Source: Chondrus crispus | Lineage: Eukaryota; Rhodophyta; Florideophyceae; Gigartinales; Gigartinaceae | Assembly (NCBI RefSeq): GCF_000350225.1 | Contig: NW_005179155.1 | Span: 1 to 64,000, forward strand | Direction of reading: 5' to 3' | DNA: 64,000 bases | In this document: positions 27,261 through 39,212 of the stretch, piece by piece | Layout: every line of letters begins with the position of its first letter | Position numbering within the stretch: the stretch's first letter is position 1 | Notes under the pieces: generated by a model | Seen by the model: the letters and a program-made list of their open reading frames with translations, nothing else | What the model was told of the DNA's origin: nothing | Database searches by the model: none | Program-made: the position numbers and the translations under genes

Positions 27261-30200
27261 TGCGTCCACCCCCCGTTGCACCCCCGCTAGCTCTACCCCA
27301 GTCTCAAATCTCACACCAATTTCCTCCCCCCACCCGCCCACCAGGAGCCGCTCCCTCTCTCCGAAGCCGTACTGCGCGACGCCGTGGCTGACCGCGCCTC
27401 CACAGCTGCCGCAGCCAAGTAGCTGCTATCCACCACCTCACCGCAAAACGCACCGCCCGCCGCATAACATCGCTCATCGCTACATCGTCCCGATCGCCGC
27501 CTGGACTTTGGCCTGCACGCTCGCCACCTCTCCGCGCACCTCGCCAACCAACAGCTCGCACTCTTCCAAACCCTACGCTCGCGCGCGTTGCATGCAAGAC
27601 AAGTATCTCACTAAGTGAGTTACGCGCCCGCATTCCACGCCGCAAACCACAGCCTCGCCGCGCACCCAACTCACAGTCGGCAGCCCCGCGAACCGCTGCA
27701 GCGTTCGCTCGACCTGCGAAAGCCGCTCCTCGCCCTCTATGAGCCTTCTCCCCATCTCCGCCACTTTCTCGTGCCTGCAGCCCTCCTGCACGCCTTCGCG
27801 CCGGAATAGTAAGTCCATGGCTTTTATCAGTATGAGTCTCGGCGTTCTGCGAACAGCAGTGTGTGCGGTATTGCGGTCGCGGCAAGTTAATAGCATTTGT
27901 ATGTAACTGTGAATCGCGTGGGGGTGCGTGTTGACAATAGAGGAGATGCACGGTGACGATGGAAGAGATGTACTGTGAAAAGGATCGGTGCAAGGTGCAA
28001 GTGTGATGGTAGGGAGGTAGATGATATGAATGGTAAATATACTTGGAACGGAGGACACGTTGGAATAGATACAGTAAACGAATCGGAAGTTGACAATTGC
28101 AGAACGTACAGTGGAAGTCCCTGCGAGTAGAAAGCGAGTAGAAAGCAAACACTTGGCTTGCCCTTCTGGGGCACATAGGGGGGCTCATTTGCAGTGCACC
28201 CGCAGTGCGCCGTAATTTGTACGCAGTAGGGTCGTAATGCCACTGTGGGTCACTCCCAGTATCAATATGGATTCCACGTGTGGGGAGCACAGTGCCCTTG
28301 CTGCACCCCACAAGTACTACGGGTATCCTACGGAGGCACTGCACGGGACGTACTGCGGTGGCACTGCGTTGGGTTTACTAGGGGAGCTTCACGTATGCTC
28401 CCGTCCTTCCTCTCCAATTCCTCCTCGATCGGCTGTCCCTGCTTCCCCGCGCGCAGCCCTAGCCTCCCCATCCTCGTCAAAGGTGCCCTCAGCTGTCGAA
28501 ATTCTTTCGGCAGGCCACACCGAAACATTGTCGGTAAGGGAAGTGATATCCTCCCCCCCGTCTCCAACAAGTTCCAAAAATACCCACGACTTCACGGGCG
28601 TATACTGTGCCTTGCTCCGTGCTCACGGTGTTGAGGAAGAGGCTCTGCAAGGATCCTCGATTGACGACCTGCGAGTTTTAGCTCGTCTCGTGTCATCACT
28701 TCCAAAGGGCAAATCCTTTGGCAACCCTCCCGTCTGAGCTGACGGGCGCGACACTTCCCTCGTGATAGCTTGTCGCATCTCTATCCTGCCTGCGTGACGC
28801 TGAATTTGGGACCTCGTCATGTCGCCTTTGATCCGTAAATTGAATTTTCCGGCGTGCTCCTTCGTCCCTTCGTTTCCTCCTCTTTTTCTCATTGATGTCC
28901 ACCCCGTCGTAATCACGGTGGCACCATTATACCTCCTTCCTCCTTCTCTTCACCTCGCTACTTCCTCCTCTTGTTCTCTTTTCTTTTCTTGTTCTCTGCG
29001 TACCGTCACTGCGGTCGTACCCCTCTTTTCACCAACTTCCTCCTCTTTTGCATTTTCAATTTTCCCTTTCCTGATTTCCCTATGTTTCCTTCTCTTCAAT
29101 CCCTCCTCTTTATCCTTGGCGATTTTCCTTCCTCTGCTCACGCGCCCTTTTTACCTCTTCAGATTCCTCGCTTACCTCCTCTTTTCCCTGTTCGGGCTTA
29201 CTGTCGCCGACGGCTGTCCGCAATCTCCATCGAGCGGGTAGGAAATACCTGAGAAGTTGCGAAATGAGAAGTGCTAGTTGACGTGCAGACCCGAAAAAAT
29301 CTCAACCCGCAGTTCCTCCTCTTTATATTTTTCCTGCGTCTCCGCAAGGTACACGCCCTTGAGAGTACGCGTTTATCTTCATCGCTGGAATCTGTGGCTC
29401 CTGTTGCCTCTAACAAGGCTCCCCTCTTTCATTCCCGTCAGGCGGTTCCCTTACTCGCCCAGTTATCTCGTCGAGGAACATATTAATTCGTGATTAGGGG
29501 TTCCCTCTGTCCAACGAACCCGCCTCGTTCAGTATCCCCTGCGATAGCTTCGATCCTGCGTCTCATCTCCTTTGTACTTTGAGTGCGAATCCTCATGTCG
29601 CCTCGTGAAATCGGAACATCTGTGGGCGTGTGGGTCTGTGACGATCTGTTCTCGTCGGAGTGATGTCATCAGAGTTCATCAGTTTTTCGGAGGGAGGTTC
29701 GGGACTCATGCTAGCTGTCCCTTCACTGAGCTTTCGTCGCACACAGCTCGGCTTCTTTCGAACGTCGCAACCAACCCTCTGTGATCGAAAAGATCTTTCG
29801 TGATAGGTTTTCCGCACTACCGGGCGTTGTCTCATATCCGTGGCACTGCATACCGCTGCTGTGTAGGGTTGTTGGCTCGGCGTTCATTCAGTTAACGGTA
29901 TTCGTCCCGTTTTCCGATCCTCTTTCTACGACTGGCGTCCTCCATGACGTGATAACACACGCTGCTCACGAATGCGTTCCGACCATTATCAGCGTCTATT
30001 CGACTGGTCGTTAATTGCGAGCGACCCACGATGTGGACGCCCCAATTCGGAATCATGAAAGAATATCGATTTTAAAGAACTTCGCAGTGGTCATTCACGT
30101 AGTGGCGTTCCGGATTTCCTTAGTCATCGACCGCCTCTTACTGTACATCTTCCAGTAGCGATGTCACACACTCGGCGAGTGCGCACTTCTCTTCCTCTCG

Positions 30201-33145
30201 TGCGATGGACGTCCATCCCTTCTTCCGCGTGTCTCCAATTATTTGTTCAACTCCGCGCGTCTTGCGTAGCGGTCTTGACGTCCTGGCTTATCGCCCTCCC
30301 AACGGGGGGGGTGTCTCGTCATGATCGACATCCTGTCGGTCGTCCTTAATGTCGATGTCGCAGCGTGGGGTTGTGTTAGGCCTTCACAACAAGAAGTGAG
30401 ATAAAAATAAAAATGCACCGGAACTTAGGGCGAAGAAAAAAACCATAGCAACGCAGTAAGAGGGTCAATGGGCGAGACAGTAGAGGGAATAAAGGAAGGA
30501 TGTCATTTCGGTAGTTCGCCTGGGGTAACAACGAGAACGTGAGCTTGACGTCGTCAGTCGCGTCGAACCACAGCTCGGTCATGGATAAGGAGCTCCTCGA
30601 TCGACGATCTCTCTACTCCGGAGTTGCTCTCCTCTCCTTGGTGCGCCGGATCGTTCTTGTTGGAAGATGGCGCGAGACTCCCGATTGCCCCCTCAATGAG
30701 ACGTCGCAAATCGGTCCTCGTTGATGTGAGGATTACCATTTCTCTGTTCTCTCTTCTCCAATTTTTTCTTTTTTTCTCTCAGCTGCCTTCAACAAGGAGG
30801 CGCGTCGCGAGAACGGGAGTCCGGGGTCTTAGGCAGGGGTTCAGTCGCCCTTGGCGTACGTACGGAACTCATTGTACATGGCCATGCCGACTTCGGCATT
30901 GGGTCTTGCGCGACGGCTCACGACGGTGTGATCGGGTGACCTGGTGTACTTGTGTCATGGGCTGTAGCCAGCGCCCCTCTGTTTTCGTGGGACCAACAAG
31001 TACGGTTTCCCCCTAGCTTTGTCATTAAATTTTCGAAGGTTACCCCCTTGGTCCATTTTCGGCTGTTACCGCTCATCCAGCGTTTCTCTGACGACCTCCA
31101 TGTATTTTCTTGATTAAATTGCGCATCACGAGGGCGGATCTCTGATCCAAGCGCCCTGTCTCGTGCGCGTGATCGTGTCTCAGGAGTTATCCGACCTCAG
31201 CCTGAGACTACAGTAAATTTTCGTTTTCGTGGTACGACTGCGGCGGCTCGTGCATTCCGGTGAGGGAGGTTTTCAGATGAAATCGCCTAAGTCCTTTTTT
31301 TCCCTGCTCTGGCTTGGGGGTGTTGTCGACGGGTAACGTCGCTCTCCTTCTTGGACATCTCGTACGGGACAGTCGGGTCCCCCTTTTCCTTGTTTGCCTC
31401 TTCGCGTGGCGGCGGGTACGGACTGGCGTGTGCTGTTTGTACGTTTTCTACGTACCCAGCGCTTCATGCGCTCGACCCGTCACTCCTCCCTCTTTGTCTG
31501 CGTCGTCTCGTCCTTTCTGCACTACTGCAGCGTTTCCCGAGGCCATCGTGATGGCTGTTCTCGACTCCCTATAACGTCTCTCGCTCCCCAGACAAGCCCA
31601 GCTTGCCATGTACCGTGGAGGACGTTCTTCCTTGTAACTCGGCCGTATCCTCCTTCTAATGCCCGATATACCCGCTGATCGACGTTCACAGGACGCGTTC
31701 GTACCTCTGGACCTCCAAGGTGAACGAAACAAAAGAGAACGCAAACAAAAAAAATAATACAACAGAAAACATAGTAGGGCATAGCTGCGGATCGGTGGGT
31801 GCGTCGCGCGTATGCCAGAAGTACTACAGGGACGTCAGTGTTAGTCGCAATCGACGCGTCGTTGCTTACGTCGTGGAGGGAAAATGCTTGTCCTTGTCGC
31901 GGGTTTGCCTCGGTTAGTAATTATTTCTGCTCGACAAGCCTCTGTATCGGGGCTTGCGGAGCTCCGTCAAGGCGACTGGTGCGTCCCCTTGTGATTCTCC
32001 CTTCCCGTCAATCAACAATATCCCCTGTTGCGGAGGGGGGGTGGGGCTCCTCCCCCTCCAGACTCTCCCTTCAGTTTTCCCGTCTCGTGCACACTGTGCC
32101 TTTCCCGTCGGATACAGTCTTCTCTTGGTCGAATCGACCCGCGATACCTCGCATCTCCTCCCTCGTCGTAGCTTACTTGTCTTGACAAGGCCCCCGCAGC
32201 GGTTCCTTCTTCCCTTTCTCATGGCACTAGCCTTCGTCTGGTTGTTGCAGACTCACTGATCGACTTGCGCCAGTCAAAGTCGTGTCCTAGACAACGACAG
32301 ACAAAATAAACATAACATAACAAAACAAACGCGCACAAAAACGAACAACCAACTAAACCGAAACAATGAAAAGAGGTGTTGAGAAGGGAAGGGGGGTTGA
32401 CGTTGTAAACTAGTAAGTACGCTGATCGTCAGTAAACGCGTCGTGGCTCTGTCGTTCGCAACTGTCGGGTGAACCGTGTTGTCTCGTTGGGACGTCGACT
32501 CGTTCGGCTATCTCTCGTTCCCAACCCTACTCGTTGCCCTCTCTGCTCCGCTTGGTGGCTCTCCATAAAACGCGGGTTGCGCGGGGGTTGGGGGTCAGTC
32601 TTAAATCCACACTGCTCCCGTCCCTAAAAAAGGCACCTCCTGCCCGGCGAGCGCGCGTTGCACCTCGCTCATCCTTGTCAACTCTCCGTGAAGCGAGTTG
32701 GACGGGGCTGCCGGCGACGGACGTGTTCTGCTTCATACGTAATTGGTAGTCGCGGGTCGCGATCTGACTTCGATATTTGTGCGGTCAGCACTGGCTAGCA
32801 ACAGTAACTGAGCGGGCAACCGGCGATTTCGGGCGGCCATCCTCAATTTTGATTAGGATTTCGGGGGAGGACTGGTGCTCATTTCTCATACTGTTCATTC
32901 AACAATCCCCTCCCGGCATTTCTCTAGTAATTCTGGGATAATTTTCGCTCCTCCTCCGTGCGGACTCCTGCTCTCGATCTTAAGTTCACGTGTGGGCTTC
33001 GGTGACGCGTTGTCATTCAGGCGAGCGTAACACCTCATCCGGGGGTATGGTGACATTCCCCATTTCTCAACGACGCGGCATGCATCGCTTCCTCAAACTT
33101 CTGACTTCTCTGCCGGCTCTCCTCTGCATTCTTTCTTGACAACAG
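27261..33145. other. Element C long 3' region, no gene recognised
   Basis: This 5.9-kb part lies downstream of C's integrase on the minus strand. The plus strand is pyrimidine-rich for long stretches (28840-29200, 29300-29500, 31300-31600), so C's own transcript would be purine-rich there. Frames of 100-350 codons occur on both strands but show no recognisable domain. One plus-strand frame at 28237-28737 ends in a helix-like VEEEALQGSSIDDLRVLARL segment of unknown meaning. No envelope-like gene was found. Confidence 0.5.
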
Positions 33146-35413
33146 CTATCCAGGTACTGCGTGCGCGACTTGCGCTGGCAAGGGCAACCGTTTCCTTCGG
33201 AAATACGTGACGGCCGCATTGCGGAGTAACCGCTCAATGGGCTCCCACGTCGCGTCCTCGGACGCATAACCGTACCACCTTACTTTGAGAATTAATTTCT
33301 CCTCGTCGTAGCCGTGGTCCACGATCTTGTCGATCACGTATTCCGTGTTTTCCGTTTCCTCTCCTTTCTCTGAACTGTTTCTTTCCCCCTTCTGAAGATC
33401 TTCCAACTCATCCTCTTCTCTGGACTTTCCGAAATCGCGTAGGTCTGGAGATGTCTCCGCTGTCGGCGCTTGACTAACTAGATTGTCCTGGTCCCCTGAC
33501 GTAGGCGCACGGGTGTGAGGACATTCCTCGTCCTCCATTACCTCTCCTTCTTCGTTTAACTCCGATTCTCCCAGGAACTGTAGCGCTTGGCGTAGGCCAG
33601 TTATCGGCGCATAGTCCATCGGGCTTGGGGCTAACTCCACCCTGTCTCGCGATACGCGTTCTTCCTGATCGCCAATGGCAATGACTACCGTATGTTGATC
33701 CGATCTTTTAACCTGATAAGGTCCTGTGGCGACTTGTGCCAGCTTATGTTTTGATTCGCTAGCCGTGCCCTGCTCCTTCCGGAGGAACACGTAGGACCCC
33801 GGCCGGATCTCATACTGCGGCTTGCGAAGGCGTGCGTCGAAATTTCGCTTGTACCGGGCTTGTTCCTTCCGAAAACTCCTGTCGGCGCCTCGCCTTAGGC
33901 TCTCCAACCACGACTGCCATTTCAGGTAGTATGCTCGTGACGAGCTAAAGTTCTCCAAAGTTGGTTGCGCTTGTAACGCAATGCTTCTCGGCCCCCGAGC
34001 TAACACCAGCTCGAAGGGCGCCATGTTCGTAGTTCGATGAACTTGCGTGTTGTACGCGAACGTCACGGCGTCGCTAAATAGGTCCCAGTCCTTCGGATGT
34101 TCTCCAACATATTTTCGCAACGCCGAAGTCAGCGTGCCGTTAAACCTCTCAACTTGGCCGTTGGCTTGCGGGTGGTACGTAATCGTGAACACATTGCGTA
34201 TGCCGAGAATTCGACAGACGTTCTGAAAGAACCGGGCCGTGAACTGTGTTCCATTGTCGGACAGCAGCTTGGCCGGCGGTCCGTACACGAATACCCAATG
34301 GTGAACGAAGGCTTGTGCGATGTGCGCAGCTGATATCTTCTTCAACGATACGGTTCGTACCAGTTTCGAGTATCGATCGCTGATCACGAGAATATACCTA
34401 TTTCCTCGTTTAGTTGTAATTAGCTCGCCGAGGATGTCGATGGCGACAAACTCCAGCGGAGCTTTGGGCGGGAACAGCTTCATTTCCTTCGTGTTTCTTC
34501 TTAACTTCACCCTTTCCCGCGCACATGCGGCGCAATTCTTCGCGACTGCATAGCAGTCTAGGGCCATCGTAGGAAAATAAAAATATCTTCTCAATGTCTT
34601 GTAAGGTTTCCTGCCTCCGGGGTGGCCTGCCAATTTTGCGTAATGGCTCAACCCTAGGACGCGGTCCCTTAACGATTGTGGTATCACCACTTGTACAAAC
34701 TCCGCCGCGGTACGGCATAGAGTTCTTTCGAGTTCCTCGGTCTTCATACTGAATTTTCTCACCTTTCCGGCGTCCATTTCTTCCTTGATGCGGTTGCAGA
34801 AGGGGTCGACGGCTTGCTCGCGAATGAGCTCCTCCGGAGTGACAGCTTGGAATTGATCGAGGCGCTCAGGGGCGGTTCCCCCATCAAGAGCGAGGATGTC
34901 GTCTAACGCGTCGAAACTGTCCTCGTCCTCCACTGTTCCCTCGGCCGGTTCGGCCATAAAGCATGGAATTTCGTCGTCGATTTCGTCGACGGTTTCTCCT
35001 GCGGTCCGTAATCTTGACAGGGCATCAGCTTGGCTGTTCGCCTTGCCCTTCCTGTACTTGATTTCGAAATCAAATTCCGAGAGGCGGAGCCTCCATCGGA
35101 TTAATCTCCCGCTGGGGTCGGTTACCTTCATCAACCACCTCAATGAGGCGTGGTCGGCATGCACAATGAAGTGCTCGCCATATAGATATGGTCTTTGAGT
35201 CTGTACGGCCCAAATTACCGCTAGACATTCTTTTTCTGATACAGAATAGTTTCTCTCGGCTGCGGCTAACGTTCTTGAAAAGAACCGGATGGGTTTACGT
35301 TGCGCATCCGGATGCGTTTGAAATAATGCAGCTCCGATTTGATAGTCGCTTGCATCGGTGTCTACCGAGTATGGTAGGTCCTTCTTCGGCAGCACCAACA
35401 CCGGTGGCGCCAA
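33146..35413 (-). CDS. Element C RNase H, integrase and chromodomain
   Basis: A 755-codon minus-strand frame starts in RNase H (YSVDTDASDYQIGAALFQ, VSEKECLAVIWAVQTQ, HADHASLRWL). The HHCC domain (AGHPGGRKPYKTLRRYFYF, CAACARER) follows, then the DDE core (AIDILGELITTKRGNRY, LLSDNGTQFTARFF, TYHPQANGQVERFNG), a GPY/F module (QVATGPYQVKRSD) and an acidic linker. The C-terminal chromodomain has EYVIDKIVDHGYDEEK and WYGYASEDATWEPIERL, with the usual aromatic positions. It is a chromovirus integrase, longer than that of element A because of the linker. Confidence 0.9.
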   Translation of the reverse strand: MAPPVLVLPKKDLPYSVDTDASDYQIGAALFQTHPDAQRKPIRFFSRTLAAAERNYSVSEKECLAVIWAVQTQRPYLYGEHFIVHADHASLRWLMKVTDPSGRLIRWRLRLSEFDFEIKYRKGKANSQADALSRLRTAGETVDEIDDEIPCFMAEPAEGTVEDEDSFDALDDILALDGGTAPERLDQFQAVTPEELIREQAVDPFCNRIKEEMDAGKVRKFSMKTEELERTLCRTAAEFVQVVIPQSLRDRVLGLSHYAKLAGHPGGRKPYKTLRRYFYFPTMALDCYAVAKNCAACARERVKLRRNTKEMKLFPPKAPLEFVAIDILGELITTKRGNRYILVISDRYSKLVRTVSLKKISAAHIAQAFVHHWVFVYGPPAKLLSDNGTQFTARFFQNVCRILGIRNVFTITYHPQANGQVERFNGTLTSALRKYVGEHPKDWDLFSDAVTFAYNTQVHRTTNMAPFELVLARGPRSIALQAQPTLENFSSSRAYYLKWQSWLESLRRGADRSFRKEQARYKRNFDARLRKPQYEIRPGSYVFLRKEQGTASESKHKLAQVATGPYQVKRSDQHTVVIAIGDQEERVSRDRVELAPSPMDYAPITGLRQALQFLGESELNEEGEVMEDEECPHTRAPTSGDQDNLVSQAPTAETSPDLRDFGKSREEDELEDLQKGERNSSEKGEETENTEYVIDKIVDHGYDEEKLILKVRWYGYASEDATWEPIERLLRNAAVTYFRRKRLPLPAQVAHAVPG

Positions 35414-35422
35414 GATAGCGTC

Positions 35423-36199
35423 TTAGAGCCTGTGCAAAGCTTTTTCGCACGGTTCGTCGAATCCTTCCAACTGGACCGGTTGTCCCTTCTTCAATAGTTG
35501 ATTGAGCGGATGCGCGATTTTGGCATAATGCGGAACGAATCTGCGGTAGACATTACAAAGTCTTAAGAAGCTCCTGAGCTGGGTCTGCGTTTGGGGGTAC
35601 CTCACTTGTTCCAATGCGACGGTTCGCGCGGCGTCAACTTCCAATGTACCTGGCCGAACGACATGGCCCAGGTACTTGATCTTTTCGACGAAAAATTCGC
35701 ACTTGCGAAGCTTGAGCTTCACACCTGCCTTCTCCAATACAGAAAGTATTTCATCTACGTGCACGATGTGCTCCTCCCATGACTTGCTAAAAATTATTAT
35801 GTCATCCAGATACACCAAACAGCATTTCCAACGGAACGGAGAGAGCAGGATATCTATTGCTCTCTGAAACGTCGCTGGCGCGTGAGTTAGCCCGAAGGGC
35901 ATTCTTGAGAAGCGATACAGTCCTGAGTGACACGAAAATGCGGTCTTGTCGCGGTCGCGCTCAGGGATAGGCATCTGCCAATATCCCGAGATTGCGTCCA
36001 ACGCGGAGAAATCCTTGGTGTCACCAAGCGAGTCCAGGCACTCATCCATGCGCGGTAAAGGGTACGTGTCCTTTACCGTTACCGCGTTTAACCGTCGATA
36101 GTCTACGCAAAAGCGCATCGATCCGTCCGGCTTCGGCACTAATAAAACGGGCGACGCCCGTTCTGACTGCGCCGGTTCGATGACTCCTGCTTCTAACAT
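35423..36199 (-). CDS. Element C reverse transcriptase
   Basis: The minus-strand frame carries LVPKPDGSMRFCVDYRRLN, DFSALDAISGYWQMPI (motif A), RMPFGLTHAPATFQRA (motif B), CLVYLDDIIIFSKSWEEH (motif C) and FLRLCNVYRRFVPHYAKIA (connection region). It is followed directly by the RNase H-integrase frame. All polymerase motifs expected of a Ty3 element are visible. Confidence 0.88.
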   Translation of the reverse strand: MLEAGVIEPAQSERASPVLLVPKPDGSMRFCVDYRRLNAVTVKDTYPLPRMDECLDSLGDTKDFSALDAISGYWQMPIPERDRDKTAFSCHSGLYRFSRMPFGLTHAPATFQRAIDILLSPFRWKCCLVYLDDIIIFSKSWEEHIVHVDEILSVLEKAGVKLKLRKCEFFVEKIKYLGHVVRPGTLEVDAARTVALEQVRYPQTQTQLRSFLRLCNVYRRFVPHYAKIAHPLNQLLKKGQPVQLEGFDEPCEKALHRL

Positions 36200-36244
36200 C
36201 TTCTGTACTTCTACGTCCTCGACCTCCCGAGCCTTTGGACCGGC

Positions 36245-37372
36245 TCAGTAGGGAGCTTGTGCAATTGGCCTTGTATCCGTGGCCAGTTCAATCCGGTCGA
36301 CCGTGGTGTTGATCTCACCGAGGGTCCCATCCCACATGCGGGAATATTTTTTTAACATCCGACGGAATCTTTCGCGCAGCCGGTCCGGCACGTGGCTCAG
36401 GTCGAGTTCCTCCACGTCCGACGGGGGAGGCTCAATCCGCCGCTCCGGCTTCGTAGTTGCCGTCGCGGAGAGCCTTTCCTCCCGTTCTCCTTGCTGGTCC
36501 TCGCGATCTTGATCCGACGGTTCGCATCTTGTCTCGCCCGTAGGCGTCTTGGTGGAATTAGGAAAATTTTCCTTCTTCCTTTCTTGAATTCCGAGAACTT
36601 CACCAATGGTGGTTTTGCTCTCGAGCGCAGCTCTCGGGTGCGGTAATAATTCTGCCACCACTTGGCCTTTTTGCACCCTGACAGGGTACGTCCTAGAATT
36701 CGCAACGAGTAAACGAAATGGCCGGTCAGGCTCAACCTGAACGACACCATTCGTGCACGTCAACCCGTGCCTTTCGTACAAAGACGAGTACGGCTGAACC
36801 ACAACCAAGCCCGCCCTCTTCGAGGTGCATTCCACGACGCGTTGCGTCCCTGGCTCGATAGTTGTGGCTCTTGCCACTTTTATCTGAGGGGAAATTCGCT
36901 CCACCTTTCCATCATTCTCGTCCTCTCCCGGGAAGAGATTCTTCTTCCCTTTTCTCGTCGAGATCCGCCCAACTATCGGAACCTCCGAGAAATCCGCCAA
37001 CTCAACCGTTTTCTTCCTTGGATAAATTGCTTCCACAAACCGGTCACAGTAGTCCGCGCCTAGAATTAGCGGGACGGCTAGTTTTTCGCATACGATAAAC
37101 TCGGCTGCGGCCACAAATTTTCCAAGCCTCACAGGCATTCTAATTGTGCCGAGAGTCTGGAGTGGCCTATTGTTCGCGTCGCCAATGTCTTGGGTCGGTC
37201 CGTAGGACACTAGAGATTCCCTTCTAGCTGGGAGTTCCGATGTTCGCACAAGGTTTGGTCCCGCGCCGGTGTTTAATACAGACAACACCCGGCTCATCAG
37301 TCCGACTGTTGGTCCAATGTCCGCGTAAACTTTGTAGTTTTTCGCACAAGAACCAAAATCTTCTCGGGACAC
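36245..37372 (-). CDS. Element C protease region
   Basis: The minus-strand frame has a protease-like block (VLSVLNTGAGPNLVRTSELP) near residue 30 and the downstream block LAVPLILGADYCDRF, which match the two conserved parts of Ty3 aspartic proteases. After about residue 190 comes a charged linker, then HVPDRLRERFRRMLKKYSRMWD, the helix that normally precedes the reverse transcriptase. It lies between gag and reverse transcriptase. Confidence 0.75.
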   Translation of the reverse strand: MSREDFGSCAKNYKVYADIGPTVGLMSRVLSVLNTGAGPNLVRTSELPARRESLVSYGPTQDIGDANNRPLQTLGTIRMPVRLGKFVAAAEFIVCEKLAVPLILGADYCDRFVEAIYPRKKTVELADFSEVPIVGRISTRKGKKNLFPGEDENDGKVERISPQIKVARATTIEPGTQRVVECTSKRAGLVVVQPYSSLYERHGLTCTNGVVQVEPDRPFRLLVANSRTYPVRVQKGQVVAELLPHPRAALESKTTIGEVLGIQERKKENFPNSTKTPTGETRCEPSDQDREDQQGEREERLSATATTKPERRIEPPPSDVEELDLSHVPDRLRERFRRMLKKYSRMWDGTLGEINTTVDRIELATDTRPIAQAPY

Positions 37373-37598
37373 TCCCTTCGCTTAACCCTGTACCAGGGTC
37401 TTCCAACTTCTTCCAGCGGATGATCTCGGGCTCGGCTCAAAATTTTCTTGACTTGAGCTGGCCCTTTGGGCTTATCCACCAATCCAACAACCTCCTTATC
37501 GGGGCCTGATTTTTCCCTTAGACACGGGGAACGGGGCTGAGCCCCGGGCACAGTACGTCGACCCCGTGCCTCTCGCGACTCATGCGAGATTCCCCCCT

Positions 37599-39008
37599 CT
37601 AGTTTTCCTGCCGCTGCGGGATCCTTCTCACATCAGACGGCGCGGGCCCCGCGGCGGGCCCTCTGAAAGGTTGGTTTGGCCTCGCCGTTGAAGCACTCGG
37701 CGTGCTTGCCGTCTGCGAATCGAACCAATTCTTGACCTTCAGGTAACTCGTCGATGGTATCCCTAACCTCTCCATCGGAGACAACGCCTCATAATTTTCC
37801 AAACCTCGGTGCATTTCTCGGAGGGAAATAATGCACGTTGGCGCGGCGTGCCCCTTTTCACAACAATGATAGCACACCAGTCCGTGCGCCTTGACGGGAT
37901 ATTGCGGCCTAGGTCCTCCACGGGCCGGCGGCCTTCCTTGACGTTGCGGCCTTCCCATCCAGCCTGGCCTTCGAAACGTCGTACCCTTGTCTTCCATCGG
38001 AATGCGCGGCGCCGGCGTGTGGCAGCGCCCCCGAAACATCATCACGGGATCCGTGGGCTCTGAAAACGACTCCGTCGTGTATGTGGGCGTCGGTAAAGTT
38101 GACGACCCGCTTGCCCCGTAGTCCTCGTGTCCGTAGCCCTCCGATGGCTCAATGAACTCGCCTTCGGCTACCAACGCTCCTTCGTAGTGATTTTCGCTGC
38201 TTCCGTGCGCACCGCGTTCATCTGACGCGGAAATTGACTCGGCTAAATGGACGGCGGCATGAATTTTGCGACCGGGATAAGAAGCCCTCGGCTTCTTACC
38301 CGCCCTGATCGTCGACGGCGTCTGAATCGTGACCTTCTTGGTCTTCTTGTCCTTAGCGCGGCTCGCCGAGCCATGCGCCTTCGCATAATTAACTACTTTC
38401 AAAAATGAAACGTCCCGACTGTCTTGTCGGTATTGAGATACCATCGGCTTGATACTCGGATCGAGTCCTTCAATAAACATCGTCATTTGTTCTTCCATCG
38501 AATATACGTTTCCACATCGATTGCTCGCGTCCGTCAGACGGATATAAAATTCCATCTCGTCTTCAGACGGTCTTTGCTGAACTTCTCGCAATGCGAGCAA
38601 GGCTTGACGGATCGCCTCGTCGGTTCCGAAACTCCTCAACAACCACTTTACGGCCTCCGTCCAAACGGATACCTTTCCGTGATGGGACCCGGCCGTCTGA
38701 GACACCGAAGTGTACTGTCTCAGGGCGATGCCGCTTAGAAATTCGGGCAACAAGCGGATCGCTTGCCCCTCGTTCATTTCTTGAGTATCAAACTCTTGAA
38801 CTAATTTTGCCAAAACATCCAACACAAGGACCCCGTCCTCACCTGTGAACGTGTTTTCCTTCTTCACCTTAGGCGGAATATCTCTCCTGATTTTTCGCAC
38901 GGCGGTCCGCCGGGAACTTGACAAATATGTCTGCGGGTTCCGCAAGCGGTACGTTCGGTACGAAAGTAATTTCTTGAAGAGGTAGTTGGTCGGATTCAAC
39001 TCCTCCAA
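37599..39008 (-). CDS. gag: Element C gag, capsid and zinc knuckle part
   Basis: A 469-codon minus-strand frame has a capsid-like region (NTFTGEDGVLVLDVLAKLV to FLKVVNYAKAHG, about residues 50-215), a basic stretch and a CCHC zinc knuckle (CYHCCEKGHAAPTC, about residue 375). The tail is Pro/Ser-rich. It is preceded by a separate coiled-coil frame at 39213-39899. Confidence 0.82.
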   Translation of the reverse strand: MEELNPTNYLFKKLLSYRTYRLRNPQTYLSSSRRTAVRKIRRDIPPKVKKENTFTGEDGVLVLDVLAKLVQEFDTQEMNEGQAIRLLPEFLSGIALRQYTSVSQTAGSHHGKVSVWTEAVKWLLRSFGTDEAIRQALLALREVQQRPSEDEMEFYIRLTDASNRCGNVYSMEEQMTMFIEGLDPSIKPMVSQYRQDSRDVSFLKVVNYAKAHGSASRAKDKKTKKVTIQTPSTIRAGKKPRASYPGRKIHAAVHLAESISASDERGAHGSSENHYEGALVAEGEFIEPSEGYGHEDYGASGSSTLPTPTYTTESFSEPTDPVMMFRGRCHTPAPRIPMEDKGTTFRRPGWMGRPQRQGRPPARGGPRPQYPVKAHGLVCYHCCEKGHAAPTCIISLREMHRGLENYEALSPMERLGIPSTSYLKVKNWFDSQTASTPSASTARPNQPFRGPAAGPAPSDVRRIPQRQEN

Positions 39009-39212
39009 CTCCTCCCATCGCGGCCCGCGTCGCGTTGCGACGTCCTCTGGCTCAGCGTCCTTGTTTCTCCGCGAGGCGGACGAAGTGATCCCGCCCCGTC
39101 TGGAGGTAATTTTCTTGCCCTGCGAAATTCCTTTTCCTTCATCTGAACGATGTTCGGAATCGCTGGCATGGTTCGACGAACCGTCGTCACCATCTTCGGA
39201 AAGGCCATTCGA

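Noticed and set aside
27304-28344. 346-codon minus-strand ORF
   Set aside because: Its translation is low-complexity Arg/Gly/Ala over a GC-rich part followed by unstructured sequence. No domain is seen, and the same interval has equally long frames on the other strand.
22513-33146. Envelope-like gene downstream of element C integrase
   Set aside because: No signal peptide, transmembrane anchor plus furin-like site, or long sense-strand frame was seen between integrase and the 3' LTR.
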